64,000 nt of DNA from Lachnospiraceae bacterium (lineage in GTDB: Bacteria; Bacillota; Clostridia; Lachnospirales; Lachnospiraceae): NCBI GenBank assembly GCA_017448245.1, contig JAFSLV010000041.1, positions 124,001 to 188,000 of the forward strand, written 5' to 3'. The notes beneath the pieces are model-generated. The model saw nothing but the letters and a program-made list of their open reading frames with translations, searched no databases and was not told the DNA's origin. This document shows, piece by piece, positions 8,636-17,183 of the stretch. Position 1 is the stretch's first letter. The number at the start of each line of letters is the position of its first letter. Position numbers and translations under genes: made by a program.

Positions 8636-8664
8636 ATTTTACCATAGAAATATGTATTTGTCCC
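8636..8664 (-). promoter_or_regulatory. Possible promoter of the pyr-pur operon
   Basis: On the minus strand, TAAAAT (8636-8641) and GGGACA (8659-8664) are 17 bp apart in the AT-rich gap between the asnB-like gene and pyrF. If used, transcription would begin at or next to the pyrF ATG, giving a leaderless message. The -35 match is only 4 of 6. Confidence 0.35.
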
Positions 8665-8682
8665 CCAAATGTTACAAAATTG

Positions 8683-10233
8683 TTAAAAATTTTCGCGCAT
8701 CCATACCAGAAAGATATAGACGGCCCATACCCTGCGCCACAGATCCGAATAGCCGCCCAGATACGCATCGAGCATCCGGTCAAGATCGTTCTGCCGGAAG
8801 AAGCGGCTGCTGAGATCGCTGTGCAAAAGCGCGCGGACATCCGCGTTATGTCTTTCGTCGGCGAGCCAGTAGCGGATCGGTACGACAAAGCCGAGTTTTT
8901 TGCGGTAGGCCGCTTCTTCGGGAAGGTTCTTTGCGGCAGCGGCGCGGATCACCGGCTTGGAGACGCCGTCCTTTACCTTCAGGGAGGAAGGTATCCGCGA
9001 CGCGATGTCAAAGATCCTTACGTCCGTGAGCGGCATCCTGACCTCGATGCCCGCCGCGTGGCTCATCCTGTCGACATTGAGATAGATATCCCCCTCGAGC
9101 CATAACCGGATATCCACATCGCACATCCTCGTCAGCGGATCGCATCCTTCGGTCTCGTCATACAGGGGGGCGGTCAGCTGCGCGGGCGTGACGCCCCGGA
9201 TATATTGCCGCAGCAGATCCCTTTTTTCCTCTTCTTTCATGATGTTGGTGTTGCCGGCGTAGGATTGTCTCAGCCGGTCCCCGTATTTTTCCGCATTGGC
9301 ATAGATGTGATAGCCGCCGAAAAACTCGTCGCTTCCTTCGCCGCTGTAGATGACTTTGTCCGTGACGTTCTCCCGGTCGAGATCTTCGGAGGCCGCACGC
9401 GCACCGAGCGCAAAGGCAATCGCCGAGGCGTCGCCGAGCGGCTGTTCCATATGGCGCACGACAAAGGGAACGATCGCAAAATACTCTTCGGGCTTAACCA
9501 CGCGGCGGATAAACTTCCTGCCGAGGATATCCGCGGTCGCTTCGGCAAGGCGTGATTCATCGAGACGCTCGTCATCATAGCCCACGCCATAGGCGCGTGC
9601 GGCGCCGGACATCGAAAGGACATACGCGCTGTCCACACCGCCGGACAAAAAGGATCCGGCCGGCGCCCCGTCTTCTTCGAGCTCCCGCACAATGACGCGG
9701 AGCGTCTCATGGAGTTCGTCCGCAAAATCGCTTGTCGTGCGGCTGTCATCCGGCCGGTACTCCGGCTTCCAGTAGCGCTCGACGGTCAGCTCTCCCTGCG
9801 CAAAGATCGCGATATGTCCCGGCATGACCTTTTTGATTCCCTCAAAAAAAGTCTCTTCCCCGCCCGGATACGTGAGTGACAGATAGAGTTGCAGCATGCG
9901 CTCGTTGAGTTTTTTCTCAAAGCCTTCCCGTGAGGTGATGTCGCTGATGTGTGTACCGCAAAGAAGCTGTCCGTCTCCTGTCAGATAATAATAGAGCGTC
10001 TTTGTTCCGAACGGATCACGAAGCAGTACGGTCGTGTCCGTCTCCGCCTCCGTGAGTACACAGGCAAACGAACCGTGCAGATAAAGACCGCACTGCGTGC
10101 CCCATTTCCGGTAGGACGCGACAAGAATCGCTTCTTCTTTTTCTTTGCGCGAAAGAGCGCTGTCTACGCCGAGTTCCCTGCAGAGTGCTTTGTGATTGCG
10201 GATATGTCCGCGGTATGCGGTGACACGGTACAT
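8683..10233 (-). CDS. Asparagine-synthetase-like amidotransferase lacking the glutaminase cysteine
   Basis: The 516-residue protein aligns over both halves of AsnB: an Ntn-type glutaminase-like region (about 1-165, with LLRDPFGTKTLYYY) and the ATP-pyrophosphatase synthase domain (SGGVDSAY near 197, then YSGEGSDEFFGGY). In true AsnB the mature enzyme starts with Cys. Here it starts MYRVTAYRGH, with no Cys-Gly-Ile and no upstream extension that supplies one. The glutaminase is therefore predicted dead, and the enzyme would need free ammonia or make a different amide. The ribosome site AAGGGG precedes the ATG. It is 54 bp upstream of pyrF on the same strand and may belong to that operon. Confidence 0.82.
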   Translation of the reverse strand: MYRVTAYRGHIRNHKALCRELGVDSALSRKEKEEAILVASYRKWGTQCGLYLHGSFACVLTEAETDTTVLLRDPFGTKTLYYYLTGDGQLLCGTHISDITSREGFEKKLNERMLQLYLSLTYPGGEETFFEGIKKVMPGHIAIFAQGELTVERYWKPEYRPDDSRTTSDFADELHETLRVIVRELEEDGAPAGSFLSGGVDSAYVLSMSGAARAYGVGYDDERLDESRLAEATADILGRKFIRRVVKPEEYFAIVPFVVRHMEQPLGDASAIAFALGARAASEDLDRENVTDKVIYSGEGSDEFFGGYHIYANAEKYGDRLRQSYAGNTNIMKEEEKRDLLRQYIRGVTPAQLTAPLYDETEGCDPLTRMCDVDIRLWLEGDIYLNVDRMSHAAGIEVRMPLTDVRIFDIASRIPSSLKVKDGVSKPVIRAAAAKNLPEEAAYRKKLGFVVPIRYWLADERHNADVRALLHSDLSSRFFRQNDLDRMLDAYLGGYSDLWRRVWAVYIFLVWMRENF

Positions 10234-10345
10234 GACGGATTCCCCTTTACAAAGACGGACGGTTCGTTTTCCTCCGTGAAATATGCTATGATAGTTATCT
10301 TAACACAAAGAAAGGCTGCGATAAAGAACGGAAAGGTCAGTCCCC

Positions 10346-10942
10346 TTGAAAGAAACCATGCATCCGCTGTCAGATGATCTGCAGATCGCGCACCGCGCGG
10401 CGATCCTCATCCCCCTCCTGAAAAAGGAAAACGAATGGCATCTGCTCTTTGAGGTCAGGGCCTATGATCTCGATGTGCAGCCGGGCGACGTCTGCTTTCC
10501 GGGAGGCGGACTCGAAGAAAAAGAGACGCCCCGTGACGCGGTACTGAGAGAGTGCGCGGAGGAGCTTCTGACCGACCCCGCGCAGATTACGCTCCTCGGG
10601 GCGCTTCCCGACATGATCGGACCGCGCGATACGGTGGTGACGCCCTTTGCCGGCATCCTGCACGATTACCGCGGGACCTTTTTCAGGGGCGAGACCGACC
10701 GTGTCTTTTCCGTACCGCTGTCCTGGTTTGATACGCACGAACCCCGCATCCACCGGATGCGCTCCGCGATGCCCCGCGACGATACGTTTCCGTACGAGCT
10801 GATCCACCGGGGCCGTGACTATCCCTTTCAGGGTCGCGATATCACGACCTACTTCTATGAGCACGAAGAGGCCGTCATCTGGGGCTTTACGGCCAAGGTC
10901 GTGCGCGTCTTTTTGTCGCTGAAGGAGTCGTTTCTGCCATGA
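10346..10942 (+). CDS. Nudix hydrolase, CoA-pyrophosphatase-like
   Basis: The protein carries a Nudix box GGGLEEKETPRDAVLRECAEEL (split here only by its run; about residues 55-76), with the REcaEE core that binds Mg. The preceding part LLFEVRAYDLDVQPGDVCFPGG resembles the NudL/CoAse signature, so hydrolysis of CoA or a similar dinucleotide is likely. Two starts are possible. The TTG at 10346 has GAAAGG nine bases upstream; the ATG at 10358 has a weak site. I keep the TTG. The stop overlaps the GIY-YIG start (ATGA), so the two form an operon. Confidence 0.85.
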   Translation: MKETMHPLSDDLQIAHRAAILIPLLKKENEWHLLFEVRAYDLDVQPGDVCFPGGGLEEKETPRDAVLRECAEELLTDPAQITLLGALPDMIGPRDTVVTPFAGILHDYRGTFFRGETDRVFSVPLSWFDTHEPRIHRMRSAMPRDDTFPYELIHRGRDYPFQGRDITTYFYEHEEAVIWGFTAKVVRVFLSLKESFLP

Positions 10943-11190
10943 AGCGGCATTATGTCTACCTGCTTTTGTGTGCGGACGGCACGCTGTATACCGGCTATAC
11001 GACGGATCCCGAAAGGCGTCTGAAGGAGCATAACGCAGGGAAGGGCGCCCGGTATACCAGAGGCAGGCTTCCCGCGCGGATGATCTATACCGCCTCTTTT
11101 GCGACACGCGGCGAAGCACTGAGGGAAGAATACCGGATCAAGCGCCTTACGCCTGCGAAAAAGCGCGCCTTAGCCGGCATCCGGGATTGA
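10939..11190 (+). CDS. GIY-YIG domain protein (YhbQ-like)
   Basis: An 83-residue single-domain GIY-YIG endonuclease-like protein: YVYLLLCADGTLYTGYT carries the two tyrosines and glycines, with R26/K-type residues in PERRLKEHN and the Glu in LREEYRIKRL. Small standalone members of this family have nuclease-like folds and ill-defined roles in DNA maintenance. The start overlaps the Nudix stop by 4 bp. Its 3' end overlaps the recG 3' end by 21 bp, a tail-to-tail overlap. Confidence 0.88.
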   Translation: MKRHYVYLLLCADGTLYTGYTTDPERRLKEHNAGKGARYTRGRLPARMIYTASFATRGEALREEYRIKRLTPAKKRALAGIRD

Positions 11191-13173
11191 CGATACATAA
11201 GATGCCGCACGGGTGAGAAGGTCCGCGTCGCGGTAGATATCCGCGATCCGAAAAGCCAGTGCGCCGGACTGCCTCAGGCCGAAGAGCTCGCCCGGGCCCC
11301 TGAGACGCAGGTCCTCTTCCGCGATATGAAAGCCGTCATTGGACTCCTTCATCACGGATAATCTCTCCGACACCTGCCCCTGCCCCGCTTGCGCGGAGGT
11401 GTCGACAAAGATACAATACGACTGCGCCTCTCCCCTGCCGACGCGTCCCCTGAGCTGGTGGAGCTGCGCGAGTCCGAAGCGCTGCGCGTCCTCGATCATC
11501 ATCACCGTGGCATTGGGCACATCGACACCGACCTCCACCACGGTCGTCGTCACGAGGACATCCGTCAGATGCGTGGAAAATTCTTCCATCACACGGTCCT
11601 TGTCCTTTGGCTTCATCCTGCCGTGCAATACGCCGATCCTTACACTCCCGGGGAGCTGTTCCCGGAGCATGTCCGCGTACTCCGTGACATTTTGCGCCCC
11701 TTCCATTTCCCCCGGTTCGATCATCGGACATACGACGTAGGCCTGACGCCCCTTACGCACTTCCTTTACGATCATCTTCCATGCGGTCTTGCGGTATCCG
11801 GTATCCACGACGGCGTTTTTGATGCTCTTTCGTGCGGCCGGTGCCTCATCGAGGAGCGAGACATCGAGATCCCCGTACAGAATGATCGCCAGCGTTCTCG
11901 GAATCGGTGTCGCGGACATCGACAGCACGTGGGGATGCAGGGCGGCATGCGCCTTGTCCGAGAGCGCTTCGCGCTGCCTCACACCGAAGCGGTGCTGCTC
12001 GTCCGTAATCACGAGCGCGAGGTTTTTGTACGATACGGCCTCCTGAAACAGCGCATGGGTGCCGACCACCACATTGCAGCTCCCCTCCTCGATCGCTTCA
12101 ACCGCTTTTTTTCTTTCCTTTGCGGAGAGTGCACCGGTCAGAAGCACCGGTTTGACGGGCAATTCGTACCGGGCAGCCAGCGCGCAAAAGCTTTCAAAAT
12201 GCTGCACGGCCAGCACCGACGTCGGCGCCATGATGGCGCCCTGATATCCGTTGCATGCGCACATCAACAGCGCAAGAAACGCAACAATCGTTTTTCCGCT
12301 GCCGACATCCCCCTGGAGCAGCCGGTGCATCTGCCGCTTTCCCGACAGATCGGCGCAGATCTCGTCAAAGACGCGCCGCTGTGCGCCGGTCAGCGTATAG
12401 GGCAGCGCTTCGATCAGACGCCGGCACTGTGCAGGCTCGATGCAGGGAAAGTCGTTTTTTTGTGTCTCATTTTCTTCCCTCAGGGCGCGGAGTCTCAGGA
12501 TAAAGTGATAGAATTCCTCAAAGGAAAGACGCTTCCTTGCTTCGAGATATGCCTCCCTGCTCTCCGGGAAATGAATCGTACACAGCGCCTTTTTGATTCC
12601 GTACAGGCCTTCCTTTTGCAGGATCTCTTCCGGTATCGTCTCCCGTTCGTAACAGGCAAGCGAAAGCGCGCCCTTCACCGCCTTCATGACCGTCGCATTG
12701 GTCAGCCCCTTTGTCAGCGGATACCTCGGCTGCATGGTGCCCGCAAGAAGCGCGTAATCCCCGGGTGAAAAAAAACGGGGCTGCACCAGCTGCAGCGTCC
12801 CGTTCTTTTTTCTCAACAGTCCGCGGAAGACATAGTTATGTCCTTCTTTGAGCGTATTCTTCAGATACGGTGCATTAAACCAGACCGCCTGCATCCTGCC
12901 GCGTCCGTCATCGACCACGCAACTCAGAATCGTCCGTGCGCGCACTCTCCGGACGAGCGGCGCACCGGCCACCACGCCCGATACGGAGACAACCGTGTCC
13001 TGCGTGCACCTGTCGCTTCCCCTGATCTCTTCAAAGATCTCATAATCTCTCGGATAATAACGCAAAAGATCTTCCACCGTGTCGACCTGACACGCGTGAA
13101 AGAGCTTTGCCGTTTTTTCCCCGATGCCTTTGAGTGTGGTCAGCGGCGCCTTCAGATACGCATCCGTTCCCAT
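11170..13173 (-). CDS. recG: ATP-dependent DNA helicase RecG
   Basis: RecG remodels stalled replication forks and Holliday junctions. The 667-residue protein has an N-terminal wedge/OB region (about 1-230), Walker A LLQGDVGSGKT near 287, the DEQH box (ITDEQHRFGVRQR) near 390, and the C-terminal helicase half with GRVGRGEAQSYC. The length is slightly short but complete. It follows fakA by 6 bp in the conserved Gram-positive order Gls24-fakA-recG. Confidence 0.96.
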   Translation of the reverse strand: MGTDAYLKAPLTTLKGIGEKTAKLFHACQVDTVEDLLRYYPRDYEIFEEIRGSDRCTQDTVVSVSGVVAGAPLVRRVRARTILSCVVDDGRGRMQAVWFNAPYLKNTLKEGHNYVFRGLLRKKNGTLQLVQPRFFSPGDYALLAGTMQPRYPLTKGLTNATVMKAVKGALSLACYERETIPEEILQKEGLYGIKKALCTIHFPESREAYLEARKRLSFEEFYHFILRLRALREENETQKNDFPCIEPAQCRRLIEALPYTLTGAQRRVFDEICADLSGKRQMHRLLQGDVGSGKTIVAFLALLMCACNGYQGAIMAPTSVLAVQHFESFCALAARYELPVKPVLLTGALSAKERKKAVEAIEEGSCNVVVGTHALFQEAVSYKNLALVITDEQHRFGVRQREALSDKAHAALHPHVLSMSATPIPRTLAIILYGDLDVSLLDEAPAARKSIKNAVVDTGYRKTAWKMIVKEVRKGRQAYVVCPMIEPGEMEGAQNVTEYADMLREQLPGSVRIGVLHGRMKPKDKDRVMEEFSTHLTDVLVTTTVVEVGVDVPNATVMMIEDAQRFGLAQLHQLRGRVGRGEAQSYCIFVDTSAQAGQGQVSERLSVMKESNDGFHIAEEDLRLRGPGELFGLRQSGALAFRIADIYRDADLLTRAASYVSSIPDAG

Positions 13174-13179
13174 AGAGGC

Positions 13180-14961
13180 TTACTCGACGGATAACAGATA
13201 ATGATATACCGGCTGTCCGCCCGGCTGCAGCTCCACGTCCGCCTCCGGATAGGTCTTTGCGATCTTTTTTTGCAACGAGAGCGCGTCATCCTCCGTTACC
13301 TCTTCGCCGTAGTAGAGACTGATCAGCGATGTTTCCTCATCCGTCATCTTTTTGAGCATGTCGAGAATCACACTGTCCAGTTTTCTTCCGGCCGCGAGGA
13401 TTCCGCTGTCGCCGATCGCCATATAATCGTTCTTTTTGATCTTTGTGCCGTCGATTTCGGTATCGCGGATGGCGATCGTGACCTCGCCGCTCTTCACGGA
13501 GGCGATGGCCTCCTTCATGGCTTCCGCGTTTTCGTCCGCGTCCGAATCCTCCGCGTAATTGAGGATGGCGGCGATCCCCTGCGGGATCGTGGCGGAAGGA
13601 ACCACCAGGATCGTTTTTTCGGATTCCATTTTGGAAGCCTGCTCCGCCGCGAGAATGATGTTTTTATTGTTCGGCAGCACAAAAACCGTATCCGCATTGA
13701 CCCGGTCCACCGCATCCATAATATCGGCGGTGGACGGATTCATGGTCTGTCCGCCGCTGATCACCTCGTCCGCACCGAGGCTCAAAAAGATCTCCTTTAA
13801 TCCTTCGCCCGCGCATACCGTTACAAAGCCCATGGCCTTATGCGGCTTTTCCTGCTCCTTTCGGGTATCCGCCCCTTTGGACGGTGCGCTCATTTTGACG
13901 GCACCCTCTCCCTTATTGAGCGCCCGGAGCTCCGCATCCATGCCGGAGATCTCGACATCGAGTTCCGTATAATCCCCGGTCTCGTAATTGATGTCAAAGA
14001 GCCGCTCCCTGTGCTCCATCTTCATGTTATCGATCTTCATGTTGGAGAGTTCGCCGTAGGAAAGCGCACGCTGGATGACGAGACCCGGATCGTTGGAATG
14101 GATGTGCACCTTGCACAGCTCCTCATCCGCGACCAGCACGGTGCTGTCCCCGATCGATTCCAGAAATGTCTTGAATTCCTTTTCCTGCTTTTTGGAAAAC
14201 GGCGCCTCGAGCAGGATGATAAATTCCGTGCAATAGACGTATTTGATATTGGCGGTATCGATCGCGGCCGCCTTGCCGGAGGCATAGACGCCCGACGCTT
14301 CCTTTTCCGCGCCCGCGGGCGCAAGCGTCAGGTCCGCGCTCTTGTCCTTCAGGCCTGTCAGTGCGCCCTTCAGGACCTCGACCAGACCCTGTCCGCCGGA
14401 ATCGACGACGCCTGCCTGCTTTAAGACCGGCAGCATCTCGGGCGTCCGCTCGAGCACCTCCTCCGCGCTTTCGATGACCTGCGTGATAAACGCTTCGAGA
14501 TCCGTCTCGTCCGCGTCGGACAATTCCCTCGCCCGCTGCGCCGCGCCCTTGGCGACCGTGAGGATCGTGCCCTCCTTGGGCTTCATGACCGCCTTGTAGG
14601 CAGTCTCCACGGCCTTGTCCATGCAGTCGGCCAGTACCGGCACCGTGAGCGTGTCATACTCTCTCGCCACCTTGGTAAAGCCCCGCAGCAACTGCGAGAG
14701 GATGACGCCGGAATTGCCTCTTGCCCCGCGCAGGGAGCCGGAAGAGATGCATTTACAGACCTTTTCCATATCGGACTGGTCCGTGGAGAGCACCTCTCTT
14801 GCGGCGGACATGATCGTCATCGTCATATTCGTGCCCGTATCGCCGTCCGGTACCGGAAATACGTTTAATTCATTGATCCATTCTTTTTTTGTATCCAGAC
14901 GCTTGGCACCGGAGAGAAACATCCGGCAGAGCGTCGAAGCGTTGATCGCGTTATTCTCCAT
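13180..14961 (-). CDS. fakA: Fatty-acid kinase catalytic subunit (DAK2/DegV-partner family)
   Basis: The 593-residue protein begins with a DhaL-like kinase domain: NVFPVPDGDTGTNMTMTI (about 29-46) holds the Asp residues that bind Mg-ATP, and GSLRGARGNSGVILSQ follows. The middle and C-terminal domains match the FakA/YloV family, which phosphorylates exogenous fatty acids held by a FakB (DegV) protein. No fakB is in the window. It lies between the Asp23-family gene and recG, the standard order. Confidence 0.92.
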   Translation of the reverse strand: MENNAINASTLCRMFLSGAKRLDTKKEWINELNVFPVPDGDTGTNMTMTIMSAAREVLSTDQSDMEKVCKCISSGSLRGARGNSGVILSQLLRGFTKVAREYDTLTVPVLADCMDKAVETAYKAVMKPKEGTILTVAKGAAQRARELSDADETDLEAFITQVIESAEEVLERTPEMLPVLKQAGVVDSGGQGLVEVLKGALTGLKDKSADLTLAPAGAEKEASGVYASGKAAAIDTANIKYVYCTEFIILLEAPFSKKQEKEFKTFLESIGDSTVLVADEELCKVHIHSNDPGLVIQRALSYGELSNMKIDNMKMEHRERLFDINYETGDYTELDVEISGMDAELRALNKGEGAVKMSAPSKGADTRKEQEKPHKAMGFVTVCAGEGLKEIFLSLGADEVISGGQTMNPSTADIMDAVDRVNADTVFVLPNNKNIILAAEQASKMESEKTILVVPSATIPQGIAAILNYAEDSDADENAEAMKEAIASVKSGEVTIAIRDTEIDGTKIKKNDYMAIGDSGILAAGRKLDSVILDMLKKMTDEETSLISLYYGEEVTEDDALSLQKKIAKTYPEADVELQPGGQPVYHYLLSVE

Positions 14962-14981
14962 GGTCTTTCTCGCATGCCCCC

Positions 14982-15344
14982 TTAATCGATCACTCTCACA
15001 CCCTCGACATAGATATTGATCTTTTCGATCTCAAGTCCCGTAAACTCCTCCACCTTGTATTTGACATTATCAATCAGATTGTCCGTCACTGTCGAGATAT
15101 TGACGCCGTAGGAAACAATCACATGGAAATCCAGCGTCAGCTTCTGTGCGGGCGAGATCGTCACGTGGATTCCCTTCTTGATATTGTCGCTCTTTAAGAG
15201 TCCGACCAGACCCTGCCGCATATTGACGTGGGCCATGCCGACGATCCCAAAGCACTCCGTTGCCACCGCTCCCGCGTACTGCGCGATCACGTCCGTCCCG
15301 ATCGCCACGTTGCCGAGGTGCGTATTCAGAGTTGATGTCTTCAT
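14982..15344 (-). CDS. Asp23/Gls24 family envelope-stress protein
   Basis: A 120-residue Asp23/YloU-type protein, with NTHLGNVAIGTDVIAQYAG at the N-terminus and NISTVTDNLIDNVKYKVEEFTG toward the C-terminus. Members are cytosolic or membrane-associated alkaline-shock proteins of unknown mechanism. It is the first gene of the Gls24-fakA-recG operon, divergent from rpmB, and starts at an ATG preceded by AAGGAGA. Confidence 0.92.
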   Translation of the reverse strand: MKTSTLNTHLGNVAIGTDVIAQYAGAVATECFGIVGMAHVNMRQGLVGLLKSDNIKKGIHVTISPAQKLTLDFHVIVSYGVNISTVTDNLIDNVKYKVEEFTGLEIEKINIYVEGVRVID

Positions 15345-15433
15345 AACGTCTCCTTATACTGTACATGCCCTGAACGGTTCATCCAGAACATTATAGTGTT
15401 TCTTTTCGTGTTTTGCAAAATATTTTCACTTGC

Positions 15434-15462
15434 TTGCTTTTCCCGGGGGGCTGTGATACAAT
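15434..15462 (+). promoter_or_regulatory. rpmB promoter
   Basis: TTGCTT (15434-15439) and TACAAT (15457-15462) are 17 bp apart, 47 bp upstream of the rpmB ATG. Confidence 0.65.
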
Positions 15463-15508
15463 ATGTCGTTGCACGATCGGAATCAATATGGATTTGGGAG
15501 GTAGAATC

Positions 15509-15694
15509 ATGGCAAAGTGTGAGATCTGCGGCAAGGGCGTGCACTTCGGTGCAAAGGTCAGCCATTCACACAGACGCAGCAACCGCATGTGGCATCCCAA
15601 TGTGCACCGCATCGCCGTCAAGGTGAACGGAGCCACAAAGAGGATGAACGTATGTACCGGCTGCATCAAGTCGAAAAAGGTTGAGCGGGCGTAA
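15509..15694 (+). CDS. rpmB: 50S ribosomal protein L28
   Basis: The 61-residue basic protein starts MAKCEICGKGVHFG and has the L28 pattern with two Cys pairs (C4/C7 and CTGC near 49-52), a zinc-binding form. The ATG at 15509 is preceded by GGGAGG. A longer in-frame reading from 15413 has no homologous sequence and is rejected. L28 beside Gls24 and fakA is the common Gram-positive order. Confidence 0.97.
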   Translation: MAKCEICGKGVHFGAKVSHSHRRSNRMWHPNVHRIAVKVNGATKRMNVCTGCIKSKKVERA

Positions 15695-15751
15695 CGGGTT
15701 TCGTTGCGCTCTTGTTGTTCACACACATTTTCAACAGGAAAGGGGAAAGCT

Positions 15752-17065
15752 ATGAAAAAGTTACTCAGTGTTTTGCTGACGGCGACTCTGGCCTTTGGTC
15801 TGATTGCCTGCTCGTCCGGTTCCGGCGGCGGCGCGTCTTCCGCTCCCGCGGCATCCTCGGAGGCATCTTCCCAGGAGGAGACCCAGACGCCCGAAGAAGG
15901 AGAAGAAGGCGGTGACGTTGCGGAACTGCCCGCAGGAGAGGTAACCATCTGGCATACCTATACGGACGCGCAGCATGAGTATCTCAAACAGGCCATCGAA
16001 GAATTCAACGCCATGCACCCCGAGTGCACGGTCGTCGAGGAGTCTCAGGAATATGACGGATTTACCAACAAGGTCTATCAGGCCGTCATGGCGGGCAACG
16101 GCCCCGACATCATCATCCATTACGCGTCGGAAGCTGCCAGATATGTGGAGGACGGCATGGTGCTCGACATGGAACAGTATCTTGCGCCCGAGACCGTTGC
16201 GCTGATGCCCGAAGGCGTCCGCGCCGAGGCCACTTCCTTTGCGGACGGCAAGATGCACATCCTGCCGATCGTTTCCTCCGGCCCCATCTTCTTCTACAAC
16301 AAAGCGATCTATGACGAGCTCGGCCTCACCGCTCCGGAGACCTGGGAAGACCTCCAGGCCAACTGCGAAGCCGTCAAGGAAGCCTATCCCGACAAGTTCG
16401 GCTTTGCGATGGATTCCGTCACCGATGTCTGCCAGTGCTGGATCATGCAGACGGGCATCGAGATCTTTGACGACAACGGCTGCTATTTCAACACGCCGGA
16501 AGTTGCGGAAAAATTACAGTATTTCCAGGACAACATCAATAACGGGCTGTTCACGATCACCAAGGTCGGCAACTACTTCTCGGAGGACTTCAACTCCGAG
16601 CGCATCGTATCCTATATCGGCTCTGCCGCGGGCACGCCGTATCTGGAGATCGAATACGGCATGGGCAAAGTCCCGCAGGGCGGCAAGGTCGACTGGACCA
16701 GCGCCTGGAACCGCGGTGTGATTATCTTTGATTATCAGGATGACGCAAGGGCACAGATCGCCGCGGCCTTCACGGACTACTTTGCTTCCGCCGAGGTCAA
16801 TGCCGGATGGTGTGTGGCATGCAACTATCCCGCCACGTTCCCGGCCACCATGGAGACCGATACCTACAAGGCATTTGTGGCCGATAACGAGAGCTTTACC
16901 TATCTCCATCCCGAGTATGCGGGCGCATTCCCGGCTGTGACGAGACAGGCCTATGTGCGTGACGCCCTCTTCACCCTGATGGAGGATGTCGCCGCGGGCA
17001 AGGATGTCAATGAGAGCTTAGAGGCCGCCATCCAGTATGTCGAGGATGAAATGGCCGCGGAATAA
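15752..17065 (+). CDS. ABC importer solute-binding lipoprotein (carbohydrate type)
   Basis: The 437-residue lipoprotein has a signal peptide ending in the lipobox LIAC (Cys about residue 19), an acidic Ser/Glu linker, and a family 1 periplasmic binding fold: VTIWHTYTDAQHEYLKQAIEEF, then AVMAGNGPDIIIHYA. It would bind the substrate outside the membrane and deliver it to the two permeases downstream. Relatives bind sugars or glycerol phosphate. The ATG at 15752 has GAAAGGGGAAAG before it; an upstream frame start at 15704 would bury the signal peptide. A hairpin separates it from the ATPase gene. Confidence 0.92.
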   Translation: MKKLLSVLLTATLAFGLIACSSGSGGGASSAPAASSEASSQEETQTPEEGEEGGDVAELPAGEVTIWHTYTDAQHEYLKQAIEEFNAMHPECTVVEESQEYDGFTNKVYQAVMAGNGPDIIIHYASEAARYVEDGMVLDMEQYLAPETVALMPEGVRAEATSFADGKMHILPIVSSGPIFFYNKAIYDELGLTAPETWEDLQANCEAVKEAYPDKFGFAMDSVTDVCQCWIMQTGIEIFDDNGCYFNTPEVAEKLQYFQDNINNGLFTITKVGNYFSEDFNSERIVSYIGSAAGTPYLEIEYGMGKVPQGGKVDWTSAWNRGVIIFDYQDDARAQIAAAFTDYFASAEVNAGWCVACNYPATFPATMETDTYKAFVADNESFTYLHPEYAGAFPAVTRQAYVRDALFTLMEDVAAGKDVNESLEAAIQYVEDEMAAE

Positions 17066-17092
17066 TCCGCCTGCCGGACATATCACGCGATC

Positions 17093-17122
17093 AAATGCCC
17101 CCCTGTTCACAGGGGGGCATTT
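17093..17122 (+). terminator. Intercistronic hairpin between the binding protein and the ATPase gene
   Basis: A perfect 13-bp inverted repeat (AAATGCCCCCCTG, loop TTCA) lies 28 bp after the binding-protein stop. It has only a weak U-tract, so it probably acts as a partial terminator or a 3' stabiliser. Either would keep the binding protein in excess over the rest of the importer. Confidence 0.7.
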
Positions 17123-17183
17123 AGTATATAATCATATTTGTATTGAAATCAAAGGACATTTTGTCCTGCCGAAAGGAACTGTC

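Noticed and set aside
8648..8660. Three-codon upstream frame (ATG GTA AAA TAG) before pyrF
   Set aside because: It overlaps the -10 element and has no properly spaced ribosome site.
11389..12768. 459-residue plus-strand open frame opposite recG
   Set aside because: It lies fully inside a certain recG gene; long antisense frames are common in GC-rich genes. No family pattern is seen.
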